From NCBI RefSeq assembly GCF_910592395.1, contig NC_088316.1, positions 4,092,001-4,156,000 on the forward strand: a stretch of 64,000 bases of DNA, read 5' to 3'. Positions 1 to 12,449 of the stretch are shown in pieces. The position numbers were made by a program, and so were the translations under genes. Each line of letters begins with the position of its first letter. The stretch's first letter is position 1. This DNA is from Lineus longissimus. Its lineage: Eukaryota; Nemertea; Pilidiophora; Heteronemertea; Lineidae. The notes below the pieces were generated by a model. It was not told the DNA's origin. It made no database searches and saw only the letters and a list, made by a program, of their open reading frames with translations.

Positions 1-3000
1 TGCTTTCCTTGGGCAACGTACGTCTTGAATGACAGTTTGTAATACAATACCAGAGGCCAATAACCAGGCCTATGTCTTGTATGCAAATCAAAGGCCTGGG
101 TATATCATTTGAAATCGTATTATCAGAGCGGTCTTTCTTGATCAACACTAATCCGTCAAACGAGGTCACGACTTCACGTCAACAGCACAATGCACGCATA
201 TCCGTGTTAGCAGAAAGAGATAGGTCTACTAATTTTTTTACAAACCCAATAATATTTACTAGACGAGCTGACGTTATGCGTCATCAAATCGTTTCGAAGT
301 ACGGGCCAAATATTTTTCAAATTACAAAAAGGAACTTTTTGGCAAGAGTGATAGAAATTATGCTAATACTGACTGTTAACGCGCAGATCTTTTCAGCTAA
401 TAGGGCCTATATAGAAATTCATAAATACTGTTTTGACTGTTTGGAAACACCCAAGTTCTTCGATAAAACAACTTTCGCTCGGCGGAAGTCGCGCGCATTA
501 TCACGGACTTGCAAAGAAGTCCGACCGTGGCAATATTGAATTGAACATCAACCATGCAGACATTGATCCCCGTTTTGCCAGTGGTCGCCAATTCGGGTAG
601 TTTCGCTCCTCTTTTCCAATTCGGGTCCGCCGTGTAGGTTGTGCCGTTTCTGAAAACAGATTTGCGCAGAAAAGGACACACCTGACTTGTTGTTGCTTTC
701 TTCGATGAACTCCCAAACAAGCTGGATCTAGTTATTTCCGTGAAAATCCCGACCAAGGCAAATAAAGTCGGCTCGGGAGATTTCGAGGGATTTGTTGCCC
801 GAATTGCCGGCATCAACTCGCAAAACGGGGACCCTTGCCTGGTTGTCTACGTCTCTGCAGGCGGAAACCCTTTGAATAATAATGAGACCTGTTCGCGTCA
901 GCAGGTTCACAGAAGATTCCCTCGTTTTAATTTCCTGTACGAAGTGCGGATGAGCGGGATCATTGACTTGTCAACGTGGTTACTTTTTAAAGATATCTTT
1001 ATGCTCATGGCATATCAGGCACGTTTTGTGGTGTAGCTTTCGCTCGTGTTTAGATGACGTGTTGATACGAAAATAGGATTTATGTCCGGCTCCAGTTCAA
1101 CCCAATCCCATCCAATAGAACTTAACACATAGTACATTTTATATTTGGATTGCTTTTGATGAATAACTTCTTTCGTATAAAAAACCAAATTTTTGAGAGT
1201 GTTTTTTGTTTGTTGTTTTGCTGATCCAAAGGAAAATGTCGATCCTGACCAGGCTATATACCAGGGTACAGCGGTGCGCCGATTCAGTAGAAATACGAAG
1301 TTAGTGATAAGAAATAAACCTTTTCGACATGTTGTGGACAAGCACAAAGAATTGTTGAACCGATTTATGGTAGCATTCAAATGTCAATTTGTCATTCTCC
1401 AGGCAAAAACGACGTAGTTGTCCGGAGTTAGATACTCGGGCCGCCATCAACGCTCCTGCCCGTCAACCAATTTTCTCGGTAGGCGAGATAAGAAAGTGAA
1501 TTAGAATGTCCGTCGGGTCCATGATTATATCATATCTAATAATTATGCTATGACGTATAGAGTTTGATATCGAAAGTTATTTGAGGAACATTTTCAGGTG
1601 TCTAGTGTCCAATCAATGCAGCATTTCTCCTCGAAATCATCGTAAGGAAGGCGTAAACTAAAATGTAAACTGATGTTCTATCAAATGAACCAAAGTATCT
1701 TTAAATGCTCTCATGTCAAGTGACAACGACAGGGTCTGAAAGTTAGCCCACGATGTCCTGAGGCCAGTGCCCAGGTCGGTCCTGGCCTCTACTTTCTAGT
1801 TGATAACTTTCCGAACTCTAAAAATACGTTATGACTTACGTTAGTTCAACAACTTTAAAAAGCTTACTTCTTTTTAGGAAAAGTGCACTAGACGCGTTTG
1901 TCACAAGTGGAGATGTAGATTTTTAGATTTAGAGACAGGAAACTGATCCCGAAACGTTCGGTACGCACAATAATTATCCGACTTTGGTACATATTGAGAC
2001 AGGATATACACACATTCGTGGTATGAATTTGATTTTGACACAGTGAATAGAATCATAAGGTATGTCAAAGCGTACATGTGCCATGAAATAATGATCAATA
2101 TAGTTTACATTTCTTTGCACACATTTCTTCTGAATCAACGTGTATTTTGAAAAGCGTAAATAACCATTTCGTCTTAAATGTAAGCAACTATCGTGTATGG
2201 TTTTTCAGTCTTATCGTAAGAATCGCCATTCAATGTTTCCTATCCTTTATACATTCGCCATCTTGGAAGACATTTTCAACTGCTACTTTTGGCGTTTTTG
2301 TTGGCTTTATTTTTGTTCTTGTGAAACTCGCTCCCAAAAAAACTCTCAAAGTGCGGCCAATAAATCGAAATTGCGAGGATGCGACAATGGTGAGAATGGC
2401 ATTTCATTGCCAATGCGGTCAAGTACCGAAATCGTCCTCTATCAAATGTAGGGCGGTGAACTTACCAGACGGGACACTAATCAAAATCCACCCGGGTTAT
2501 TTTTATCCATTGGCATCGATATATTGGCTCGCGGCCACTAGAATCAGGTCCATCTGGCCGTCATCCAAGACAGCACTCTGGTGGCCCGGCCTCTCGGATT
2601 TTTAGCAATGTTCTATGGGCACCTTGTCATTAAAAATTAACCTTTTTCACACTGCTTACGGGAGGTTATCTAGTATGGGCCTCAACTCAGAAAAATCGAC
2701 GGAATACCCATTAGGGTTATATAACAGGTTTCGTCAGTTTTAAAAAACCGTAGGCCCGGCGACCGTTGGTGTCAAAACATCAAAGTTGATGACTTTTAAA
2801 ATAGATGAGGATGGAATATTATTTTTCCTGGTGTTCAAAAAGAACGAGTCTGTTGAATGGCACTTCCGGTGTTTTATAATGAAGACACGCCATGCTTTTG
2901 ATGGAGAGATTTGAACGGAAGCAAGATTATTAATGGCCGGAAACCCTTGGTGGGACTTGAAACGACATTGTCAGTCTAAAGTTTATCTGGATATGCCTGA

Positions 3001-4265
3001 TCTCTTGGGTCCACGATTTTCGGTTTTAAAGGCCTACACCATTCGTTAACAATCTGAAATTTGTTAATGAGTTAGTCAGTTATTCCAAATGCGTACGTAC
3101 TCTGTATAAATTTTAGCATTGCCGTTGTCTAGACAGATATACAACTTCTATAAATACCAAGTTTCAGGCGGCAAATTCGTAGACACGATAACTGCACTAG
3201 GGCATTGTGTATAACTGCATTTCTATTTTCCTATACCACCAGTAATTACGAACAGTGTACTTCTTTAAATATAGTACAGATATTCTTACTACATTTGAAA
3301 ACTTGATTTTGAATATTCCTACTGGAATCAGGCCGATTTATCAGCGGTGTACGACAGAGGAGGGATACCGACACACGCCAATAGATCGACGTGGCTGGAC
3401 TTAGTATTGGGACAAAGTCTCGCAAAGTCTGTTAAAATTATACGACCAGGATAAAGATGTAAGACAGTATTTTTTTGCCAGACCATCTGCTTTGCATTAG
3501 TACCGTGCATGGGCTTTTGATCAACCTCGAACACGAAGTTTTTTAATAATCAATGAAGAAAGTCCGAATCTGAAGATGCACTTCGATATGCGTGGCACAA
3601 TGAGCATTTGGTCAAGAGAGAACATTTTTCGAAGTATTAAAAGCACTTTGCTAACATGACCTGGTATACAAGTATGTCTCTTTGTATCAGAGAAAAAATT
3701 GCCAATATTACAATGTTCGTCTGTAGATAATTGTTTTATCAGAGAACAACAGAATATTCTTGTAAACAAAGTTAGGCTTTCCCCTCTGCATATTAAGTTA
3801 AAAACGGGATCATTCAGTAGTTTTCCATTAATCAAGCCCGTGTTTCCATAATTTTATGAATCGATCCAGGATGTGCAGGGCCTATGATCTGACTTGAACC
3901 ATCAATAATAGGCTTGTTGATAAATACTTCAAATGGTCTCTCTCTGTCCTGTTTATAAGAGATTTCCAGACGATGCCATCTATTTATAGATCTCCAATGT
4001 CCTTGTGTCAATTGTTGGCAGCAAATCGAGGTTAGACAACGGAAAACATGTTACAAAAAGCTAAAATGGTCTGTAGGGCCTACTGTCATTGGTCCCCAAA
4101 TTAACAATGTCAATTGGCATCATCTGTGACCATGCAGGAGTTTTCAATAAACTCCGCCTTTCGACTTTTCTGTCTAAAGGCGGTTTCAGACTAAAAACAA
4201 TTCAAAACTTGTTACTATACAAGATATACCCTAAGCGGAGCTGACGTTGCTGTTTGTCTCTAACG
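1..4265. other. Non-genic stretch, no supportable gene
   Basis: AT-rich sequence with scattered short open frames on both strands. None shows a recognisable domain, a chain of phase-compatible splice sites or a codon pattern that stands out. The longest frames (72-539 on + and 397-816 on -) overlap each other antisense and match no family I know. I see no RNA gene or clear repeat array here. Confidence 0.5.
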
Positions 4266-4271
4266 CTGATT

Positions 4272-4683
4272 GAGCAACTGGGGCTGAAAGGGTGGATGTC
4301 GTCCTGGGTGCCGACAAATGTTACCCAGGTTCGAGATCGACTGGATAATAAGCACCCTGGGTGCCATTACACTAGACAAATAGCACCCAGCTTCCTTTTG
4401 CCTGGCTTACAGATCTTAGGGACGAGGACGTTTCTGGCAATCTCGTTTTATCTCGCGCCGTGGTACTTGTGGCATTAGCAGTGCGCGAAATAAAAAGAAC
4501 AGATAAACAGCAAAAAATGCGTCTAGGCCTAAAGGTCTTTGAAAGCACATTTCGGATGATTTATTCAGAAAAGGTATATAGGAGGGATATATCCGAAATG
4601 TGCTTATTGTTCAGTCGATCTCGAACCTGGGTACCATTTGTCGGCACCCAGGACGACATCCATCCTTTCAGCGCAACTGGGCC
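4272..4683. repeat. Fold-back (inverted) repeat with tRNA-like B-box motif
   Basis: The left arm (about 4272-4354) and right arm (about 4602-4683) are near-identical inverted copies of ~82 bp. Both contain the segment CCTGGGTGCCGACAAATG and the motif GGTTCGAGATCGACTG, which resembles a tRNA B box. A second, inner inverted pair (about 4544-4560 against 4590-4605, core CACATTTCGGAT) continues the fold. Either two copies of a short SINE-like unit inserted head to head, or this is one fold-back MITE; I cannot decide which. Confidence 0.6.
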
Positions 4684-4900
4684 CTGTTCTTTATAGAACA
4701 GAGGCTCGAAGTTGTCTAAAAACACTCTCTTCCAGTGGTTGAATAGCACCTCTTCAGCAGTGAGGCCGTGGCTTCATTTGGTTCTCAACTAATTTACTAG
4801 TTTATACTGCTTGACCCGGGAACCCCGACCAGAGTTTTCCTGCAATGTGCATTATGGCTCGGCATACACATACTACAGTACTGTCTGACCGGTTTATGCC

Positions 4901-5090
4901 TGTTTCGCCTATTCCTGTTTCGCCTATTCCTGTTTCGCCTACAAAATTCCTGTTTCGCCTATTCCTGATTCGCCTATTCCTGTTCCGCCTATTCCTGTTC
5001 CGCCTATTCCTTTTTCGCCTATTTCCTGTTTGGCCTATTTCCTGTTTGGCCTATTTCCTGTTTCGCCTATTCCTGTTTCGCCTACTTTCC
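4901..5090 (+). repeat. 15-bp tandem array, left terminus
   Basis: About 13 degenerate copies of a unit with core TGTTTCGCCTATTCC; variants include CGCC to GGCC and a few inserted bases. It forms the left terminal region of the 1-kb element. The unit length is a multiple of three, so it creates an artefactual open frame of repeated FRLFL residues, which I do not regard as protein. Confidence 0.85.
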
Positions 5091-5716
5091 AGTACCCCTA
5101 CAATAAATCGACTCTCCCACGGGGAACCTTAGGGATGCATGTCCATTTTATGGCGAAAATGTGAGGGGACAATTGGATGATGTTAACGATGTGATGACAA
5201 TTTGACTAATCAAATGCCATCAACTTTGTTAACAAACCATGCCATGACCTTTTGAAAGAGTCACCTTGAAAGCGGGGACAGTCGGGACTTATTTGACCAT
5301 AGGACCATAGGACCATACTGACACACAGTAAAAACTAATAGATTAAGTAGAGTAAAGCAGTCGTTTATTTTATGAAAACTGAATTCATGAGTTTTTGATA
5401 AAAATACATAATATTTGTACATTCTCATAGTTATTTGATCAAAATCAGCTGTAAAACCCATGTCATAATATACATGTAGGTACAGCACATATAAAGTCAA
5501 ACAAGGTGGAAAATACATATCATGATATTATGTCAGACAAGGTAACTGATGGCATCAATGTAACTCATTATGTCCCTCACTCCATTGACGTATTGTTCTT
5601 TGAGGCGTAACATGCGTTCGTCAATGCGTACATATGTGGCTCTCCTCGTGTTGGGTCGGTCAGTAAGGGACGGTTCATATTCCTACGTCTGTGGGGAGGT
5701 TAGCAATACATTTGAA

Positions 5717-5885
5717 TAGGCGAAACAGGAATAGGCTAAACAGGAATTAGGCGAAACAGGAATAGGCGAAACAGGAATTAGGCGAAACAGGAATAGGCGA
5801 AACAGGAATTAGGCGAAACAGGAATTAGGCGAAACAGGAATAGGCGAAACAGGAATAGGCGGAACAGGAATAGGCGAAACAGGAA
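5717..5885 (-). repeat. 15-bp tandem array, right terminus (inverted copy)
   Basis: About 11 copies of the same 15-bp unit in reverse complement (AGGCGAAACAGGAAT), forming the right terminal region of the element. Copy number and spacer variants differ from the left array, so the two arms have evolved independently since insertion or are homogenised only partly. Confidence 0.85.
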
Positions 5886-5899
5886 TACACCGTCTGACC

Positions 5900-8214
5900 G
5901 AGACCAAGCCGGTACGAACAGCTGATGGGAACGCCACAGCCTTTGAAGTAATGCCGCCAATAAGTTCCCATATTATTGAACAGGGACAGGTTAATTTTGA
6001 CCCCAGTACGGTACGTTGAGACGCCAATCAGTAGTTAACTACCACTTGCTTATAGCATCAGCTCATTAGCTATACCTTAGTTGTACTCGAGGTGCTTAAT
6101 TCGATAACGGGCGAGGTGTTGTGATGATAGGAACCGGCCAATTTCGATCCCGAGCAAAGTATTCTGAGGCGCTTTTATGCGCTAGGTTATTGCATTAGTT
6201 CATCAGGTAAGCATGCTAAAATGACCGCAGTTGGACTCACGGTGCTTTGAACGTGAGTGATGTCTCCCAAGTGTTGTGTTGACTGGCGAAAATAAATACT
6301 AATAACATTCATGTGCCAGGGCCGTATTTAACCTTTTGGTCCAGGGGGGGCAGTGGGATAGATCGCCGAGGCGATCTGCATGCGCGTGTAAACAATGAAG
6401 CACCCACTTTGTTTGGCTGTTGAAGAAAAACCCCAGGCGCATCCGAACAGGGGGGCCCTCCCCCAGAAAAATTTGAAAATAAAAGGTCTGAAATGGCATT
6501 TTCCTGGCATTTGGAAGTGTGAATCAATAGAATTTTTACTCTAAAAAAGGACCACTTTTATGAAGTATTTTACGAAAATACCACATTTGGACAGAAAATG
6601 TTAATTTTCATAGTTTTAATTGTGCAGGATACCGTTAACAAGCAATAACAAGCTAGTCTTTACCTAATGTTGCATCATTGTGTATAACCATAGAAGACCA
6701 GACGAACTACAACTGGACGGATTCTTACAATTTTGAACATATTGGAAAGTATTGATACTCTCATCTATACTGAAATCAAATACAGTAAACTCTTGGTATA
6801 CTCTTAGTTATAAAATAATTTCGGGTGTTAAGAATATGATGCCCTTTGGCTGTTGTGTCCGAAATCCGGTAACAAGAAGAGCAAGGTCCCGTTATATTTA
6901 GAAGTTCGTCAAGATTACGAAACGTTTCTATGAAAACAATCAACAAATCTTTTTTGGAACAAAATGTCATCCCAAATACACTATTTCTTGGCTATTTTCA
7001 CATAGCAGTTAACAACAACATTGACTTAACATCACCATATGGAAATACAATATGTTGTCCTTGCCGTCTGTCTTAAATGCAATGCAATGATAAAAGGTGC
7101 CATTTCATACCGTAACCTTTCGAATTCGAAGTATCAGCTTGCTGTTTCCATTGATTGGGCGGGAGCGCTGATTGCATTTCACGGAAGTATACAGTTGGTC
7201 GGCTTCCTATAGCCACGATCGCGACGACTTGTCTTCGGTCAAGATCGGTGAACGTGGTCGGTCACAACGGGGAAAGGACGGCCCGACTTACCGATGTAGG
7301 TCAGGAGAAGATTGAACGTACAACGCGGGTAATCGGCATGTTTAGGACCTTCCTGCTTCACATTCTACTTTTCTCAGTTTTTGATTAACGTGATAAACGA
7401 CGTATTGTTAGTTGTTCTGTTGGTACCTTCATCAGAAGGCGAGAAAGCTGACCAACTAGAGCCTATACTTATGGACAATGTCAAAATTAATAAAATAAGA
7501 TCAAATATCTTGACGTCATGTAGCGAAGACCTGCAAAACATCACTGAAAAGTCACTGTGAGCGGTACTATACAAACCCTTAACCATCCTGGGCTAGTTAG
7601 CATTTTATGTAACAAAATCCACGTGTCGCATTTCAGTTTAGCCAGAAATTTAAGAAACAAGACACATGTTGTATAATGTCCGGATTCTTTTGTGACGTCA
7701 TGCAATATAGCCATTCAATTATTCTACAAAAGGCTAATTTGCATGTAATGACATAACCTTCACCTGTGATGTATTTCATGTTAAGCAAGAAATTAGAAAA
7801 CCTCTCACAGGTTTCTGCTGTGACGTCATAAGGTTCCAAATAAGGTACATGTATTCAGCTGCTAATCGAAATTTTCTAAGACATCTGTCAGATGCGCCAC
7901 ACCGGAAGTAGAGCAATTCACTCATTTAGCGGTGCTCCCAGACATCTCCGAAAAATTGTATTTTTCATGAAGAATTCAGTCGAAAAGTTGTTTGTTCACC
8001 CCTCCTTCCAGTGACGATTGCCCCCCCCCCCCCCCCGGCAAAAAAAACTAAATTGCTGGTGATCTAAATGTAGTAAGTGTTGCGAAACCTGCCTTTTAGC
8101 ACCAATGAGAGTCAGGGAGACGACTTCGAGGAAAGGGATGACATTATAAGAAATTCTACAACGATCCAAGGGATGCCCTCTGAAAATGCGGTGCCGATTC
8201 TCCAGGGTGAACAT
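5900..8214. other. Non-genic stretch with CRE-like motifs and a low-complexity C tract
   Basis: No supportable gene. The palindrome TGACGTCA-type core occurs at about 7512, 7693 and 7822. The segment 6303-6505 has G-rich and C-rich blocks (GGGGGGGC, GGGGGGCCCTCCCCC) separated by unique sequence and may be a dispersed repeat fragment. A pure C run lies at about 8021-8037. Confidence 0.4.
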
Positions 8215-8225
8215 GGTATCGGCGA

Positions 8226-8869
8226 ATCTAGGTAATAAAGGTACAGGAAAAAAAGGTACAGGAAAAAAGGTACGGAAAAAAAGTACCGGAAAAAAAGGTA
8301 CCGGAAATAAAAGGTACAGGAAATAAAAGTACCGGAAATAAAGGTACAGGAAAAAAGGTACGTGAAAAATAGGTACACAATGGCATAAATAGGTAAAAAA
8401 AGGTACACAATATTATTTGAATTCTCTCTTTTTCTATTCATAACTTTAACTTTATTTGTTGCGTCGGTATTGCATTGGCCTTAGAAATAGGTATATCAAA
8501 TTTCCAGTATACCGTTATGGTTTTCAATAGTCAAAACACGGCTATAAAGATCATGATGATTGTAAAGATTCTAGGCCAATTCCCTCCGCAAAAGGGTTAA
8601 CTGATAAATGTACCAATGTTCAAGTTGATAGAGACCCAGTAGTTACGAAATGTGCCCCGCTAAAAGACGACAGACACTTCGCCATAGCAAAAGCTCACCC
8701 ACCCCCAAAAAAGATTAAGACATAGGCCGAGTCTGAACCAGTTGAAGAGAATAATATTCTTTGAAAAATTGTGTGACTTTTTTTACCTATTTATGCCATT
8801 TTGTGTACCTTTTTTCCAGTACCTTTTTTCCGGTACCTTTATTTCCTGTACCTTTTTTAACCGTATACC
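8226..8869. mobile_element. Second element with inverted tandem-repeat termini
   Basis: About 644 bp bounded by an 11-bp direct repeat, GGTATCGGCGA, at 8215-8225 and 8870-8880. The left end (about 8235-8408) carries tandem copies of a 14-17-bp unit (core AAAAGGTACAGGAAA, with CCGGAAA variants). The right end (about 8778-8857) carries the same unit inverted (TTTCCGGTACCTTTTTT). A non-array segment, GGCATAAATAGGTA at about 8384-8397, also occurs inverted near 8785-8799, which confirms that the arms pair beyond the simple repeat. The interior (8410-8777) has no recognised coding sequence. The duplication length is ambiguous (8-11 bp). Architecture matches the 4891-5891 element, but the repeat sequence differs. 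Confidence 0.6.
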
Positions 8870-8880
8870 GGTATCGGCGA

Positions 8881-11800
8881 CTTGATGAAACGTAATCTTA
8901 TGTAATTTCCCAGGTATAGACTCATAATAATTTACCTTTTTCAGAAGATTAATCAAGGATTGAACACATTTATGGATTCATTAAAGGTTATATCAAAGTT
9001 TAGTATTCTAAAACCCGCTTCCTAATAACATACTCGTGTGATATACATGTATAAGGCACCAATGAATTTCATCAAACTAGACACTACATTTAGTGGGATT
9101 CTTCTTATCAATTACATGTATGTCTTGTAATTTATACCCAACGCAGTCTATAGATCAGCCGACCATTTCCACGGCAGTCACGTTCTTCTAGGAGTCTTGT
9201 TAGAGTTTCTGGTGATGTCAGTTTAGCCTTCAAGACCCAGCGGACCTATAGATCCCATGTTGGCTGCAGCGGAAAGATCCAGGCTATATTTGGATTATAC
9301 CCACCTCAGCCTTCAGCAAAGCCATTGCTTTAGAGAGCAATATTTCCCGTTTGGACTCCTTGGCAAATAGACCTCGAGTGGGTACATGCTTGATTGACTG
9401 TGACTGAACTGAATGTCCGAGGAGGGAATGTGTAATATTAGTTCTGTGAAGGATCTGACCTCGCATTGTATCAAGAGGGTAATCAAACCTTAAGGTCATA
9501 TCAATTTATTTGAAGTACTGGCGAAGCGCCCGCAAAATAAAGATGCCCTACGGTGAATCCTACACGATGATATCTCGTCAATGTAGCCTTCAAATGCTTA
9601 GTGGAATCATGCTTTATCTTGTGCAGCAGAAGAACAGCTACCTGCGGTCCTCAAGGAGGGAATGATAGACGATCTGTGCGCAGTCTCATTTCATAGCGAA
9701 GGCCCTGGTTCCTGCACCACAGGTCTGTACAGGAATGTATATCACGGAATAAAAACATATACTTTTCAAAACAAAGACTATTTTGTTGAAACCTTAGTGA
9801 TGATAGATTCCATTTTTGCACTAAAACAACAATAAGTATACGTGTTTCACAAGTTGCGTTCATTTAAAAAAAATGACAGCAACCCATGTTCTTGACGTGT
9901 TTGCCAACAACATTCTCAGTGTTTACCTCATAACAACAAAGAAACCAATTAGCAAAAAGTTAGCAAACAATTCAACAGAAGTCCATTTTTTGGTGATAAA
10001 AACGGGTTACAACCAACTGTTTGGTTCGCATTGTTTAACCTTGTTCGCTTTCAGGAACCTTTATCATGTTTATATGCTCTATTTGAGTATGCTCTTTATC
10101 ACTGCCAAGGTAACTCCTTGGAACAATTTTTCAATTCATTTCCAGGAAGCAGTACCTGGATGTTGCAATACAGTAATCAACAGATTTTACATTTTTTAAA
10201 ATGTTACTTGCCTCATATAGGTCAAAAGGGAGATACACATGTTATAACAAGTAATCATGACGTGTTTGCCAAGTTTATCATCCCTTTTTACAATCATTTT
10301 GCTAGAAACTAAAAATTAGTCAAAGAGTTTGCAACATTTTGTTAGATTAATACTCTGATTTCTCTTAAATGCCTAGCCCTCCATTTTTGAAATTCGTTTG
10401 GAAATGTTCTGTGTCCAGCGCACGTATCTTTACGTTCAAGAGTGAAACTTTAGCGTGCTTTCGTAACATTACCCCCTTAGTTTCAAAAGGGCAGAGGTGT
10501 CATCAAAAGGTGTCACCTTTCTGTGAACCCTTATTAATCATCAAGGAAAAAAAGAAGGTGTGCACCCTTTCCTTTGAAGAAGCGGGACGGGGGGAGGCCA
10601 CGCAAAAACCCACGATATTTCCTGCTAAGCCTACGCCTGATTATAAATTGGTCCCCCCACGAGATCAAAAGACATAGGGGACGACCCATCGCATCTTGAT
10701 ATCACATTTGTTTACGCGCATCCTAAGATTAGTTCTTTTTTCGTGAGGCGAGGTACATATTGAAACAACTAGTGCCAGGATGCATGGCACGTTGTTTATG
10801 ACGGTCTAGCGACTGTACATAACTGCAGCGATAAACTTCGGTAAAAAAACCTTTTTAAAAATGCCCGTGTATTTTATAGGCTCGACTTCCTTCCAGCCTT
10901 TTTTAAAGAGTGTATGGAATAGACGGTTTGATAAAGTCTTATTTCACAAATTAAAACAAAAGTATATTCTTTACTGAAATTCTATAGCTAACGGTTTTAT
11001 GTGAACCGTTTTTGTATTTAAGTCTCTCTGCATAGAAATGATTGCAAGTGGTGATATCCGATCCTGTGTTACACGAATCAGTGTCTCCTTTGGAGTAATG
11101 TCCTACTAAATTGTCCGATTTGGGATAATGCAAGAGACTGGTGATCATAGATTTTCTTTTAAGTTGTAATCATCAATGTTTTTATTCCGCGAATACTTCC
11201 TTGGCACAGAATACAGCAGTGTAGCAGGAATAGATGTCCCTGGTAAAGGCATGGCGTGACTTGATATCAACAGCAAATTTCAAATTTTAAATAGAATGTT
11301 CTCTTTGCCGATTTAATCAATATCCAAGCCTCGCAATTGGTAATTGTTGCTTAGTGTTCGACTAGCACAGTTTACTAGCGTTCTTTTGATAAACGGAGCA
11401 ACTTGAGCTGGTCCTCTAATTGGGAGATAGGGATTCTATAGGAACATGACAAGATTCTGTGATCTTGAATCCGCTTATGGGCAACGCACTGTCTTCAACC
11501 CTGGTCTGAGGAAAATCTGATTATCCTTCGTTACCCGAGTTGTCATTCATGACGCCAGAAGCATACGCGATTCCCCCTTAATTACAGTGTACTTGCAAAT
11601 TACCCGTGATGCGAGTTCCCTTTCTCGGCAGCGCTATGCACTCAAACACAGTATCATCAAAAATCTATTTCTCTCTTCGAAATTGAAAAAAAGACTACCC
11701 GTAGGGGACACTATCCTCGGTATCAACCTGAATTTCAGGGCAAAGTTTCGCCGAGAATGGCCTTGTCATCCAATTGTAAGGAGACAATTTTGCTGTTCTA

Positions 11801-12449
11801 TAGGTCCAGCTAGTACAGATTTCATTCCTAATAACATTATCTTGATAGAATTAGAGAGTGATGCACTCATATCGTCATAACAGTACCGGATGAACCGAAG
11901 CCATATGACTTCATCACTCCCATTGTGTCTTGAAATGTAATAACACCTAAACATCTTTTTCAATATCACGACTATAGATAACATTTGCAAGGTTAAAAAA
12001 ATATGGTTCTTAAAATATTATCTGCATTGTCATTCTTTCCTAATTAATCAAGAAAATGCACCAATCTTGGTGCAGTTTTAAGTTTGTGATCTGAAGCCGT
12101 ATGCCATCTTTATCTTATTTTTCCTCGTGACACAAGCTGCTTTCCAAAAATCCATCATTTTTACAGTCTTAGAACCCCATTGAGATTTTTTAGCAAAATG
12201 GAAAAAAACAATGGTTTTTGAGATTGCTAACATGAGCTCACGAAGAAGAAGAGAAGAGGACACTAATCAACCAAGTTCCCAGTATATTTTTTCATTGAAC
12301 CAACATGTAATCAAGACGTTAACAGGGCTGGACATCTCCCTTAGGAAGAGGTAAGATACTGTTTTGATCTGATGGTGGTGTAATGACGTCACATTATAAA
12401 TAGAATATTATCTCCAGTGATAATACTACCATAGTATTACTAGTATTAC
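8881..12449. other. Non-genic stretch, nothing recognised
   Basis: No supportable exon, RNA gene or repeat array. Open frames at 9873-10199, 10369-10677 and 11587-11880 have no recognisable domain and no convincing splice partners. Confidence 0.4.

Larger units (their letters stand above)
4891..5891. mobile_element. Non-autonomous DNA transposon with tandem-repeat termini and 8-bp TSD
   Basis: This 1,001-bp element is flanked by a perfect 8-bp direct repeat, GTCTGACC, at 4883-4890 and 5892-5899. Its ends are inverted: the left starts GGTTTATGCCTGTTTCGCC and the right, read inward on the other strand, starts GGTGTATTCCTGTTTCGCC. Both termini then run into tandem copies of a 15-bp unit (core TGTTTCGCCTATTCC), about 4901-5090 on the left and 5717-5885 on the right in opposite orientation. 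The interior (5095-5715) has no convincing coding region. An 8-bp duplication with short inverted ends is typical of hAT-like elements (known from families), but no transposase is present, so the superfamily is inferred only. Confidence 0.75.

Noticed and set aside
72-539. 155-codon open frame at the window start
   Set aside because: No recognisable domain, overlaps an antisense frame of similar length (397-816), and no splice partners.
4845-5132. Open frame of repeated FRLFL residues
   Set aside because: It is the translation of the 15-bp tandem array at the left terminus of a transposon, not a protein gene.
7512-7830. Cluster of TGACGTCA-type sites as a CRE-regulated promoter
   Set aside because: No gene start is nearby; similar motifs recur elsewhere in non-genic sequence of this window.
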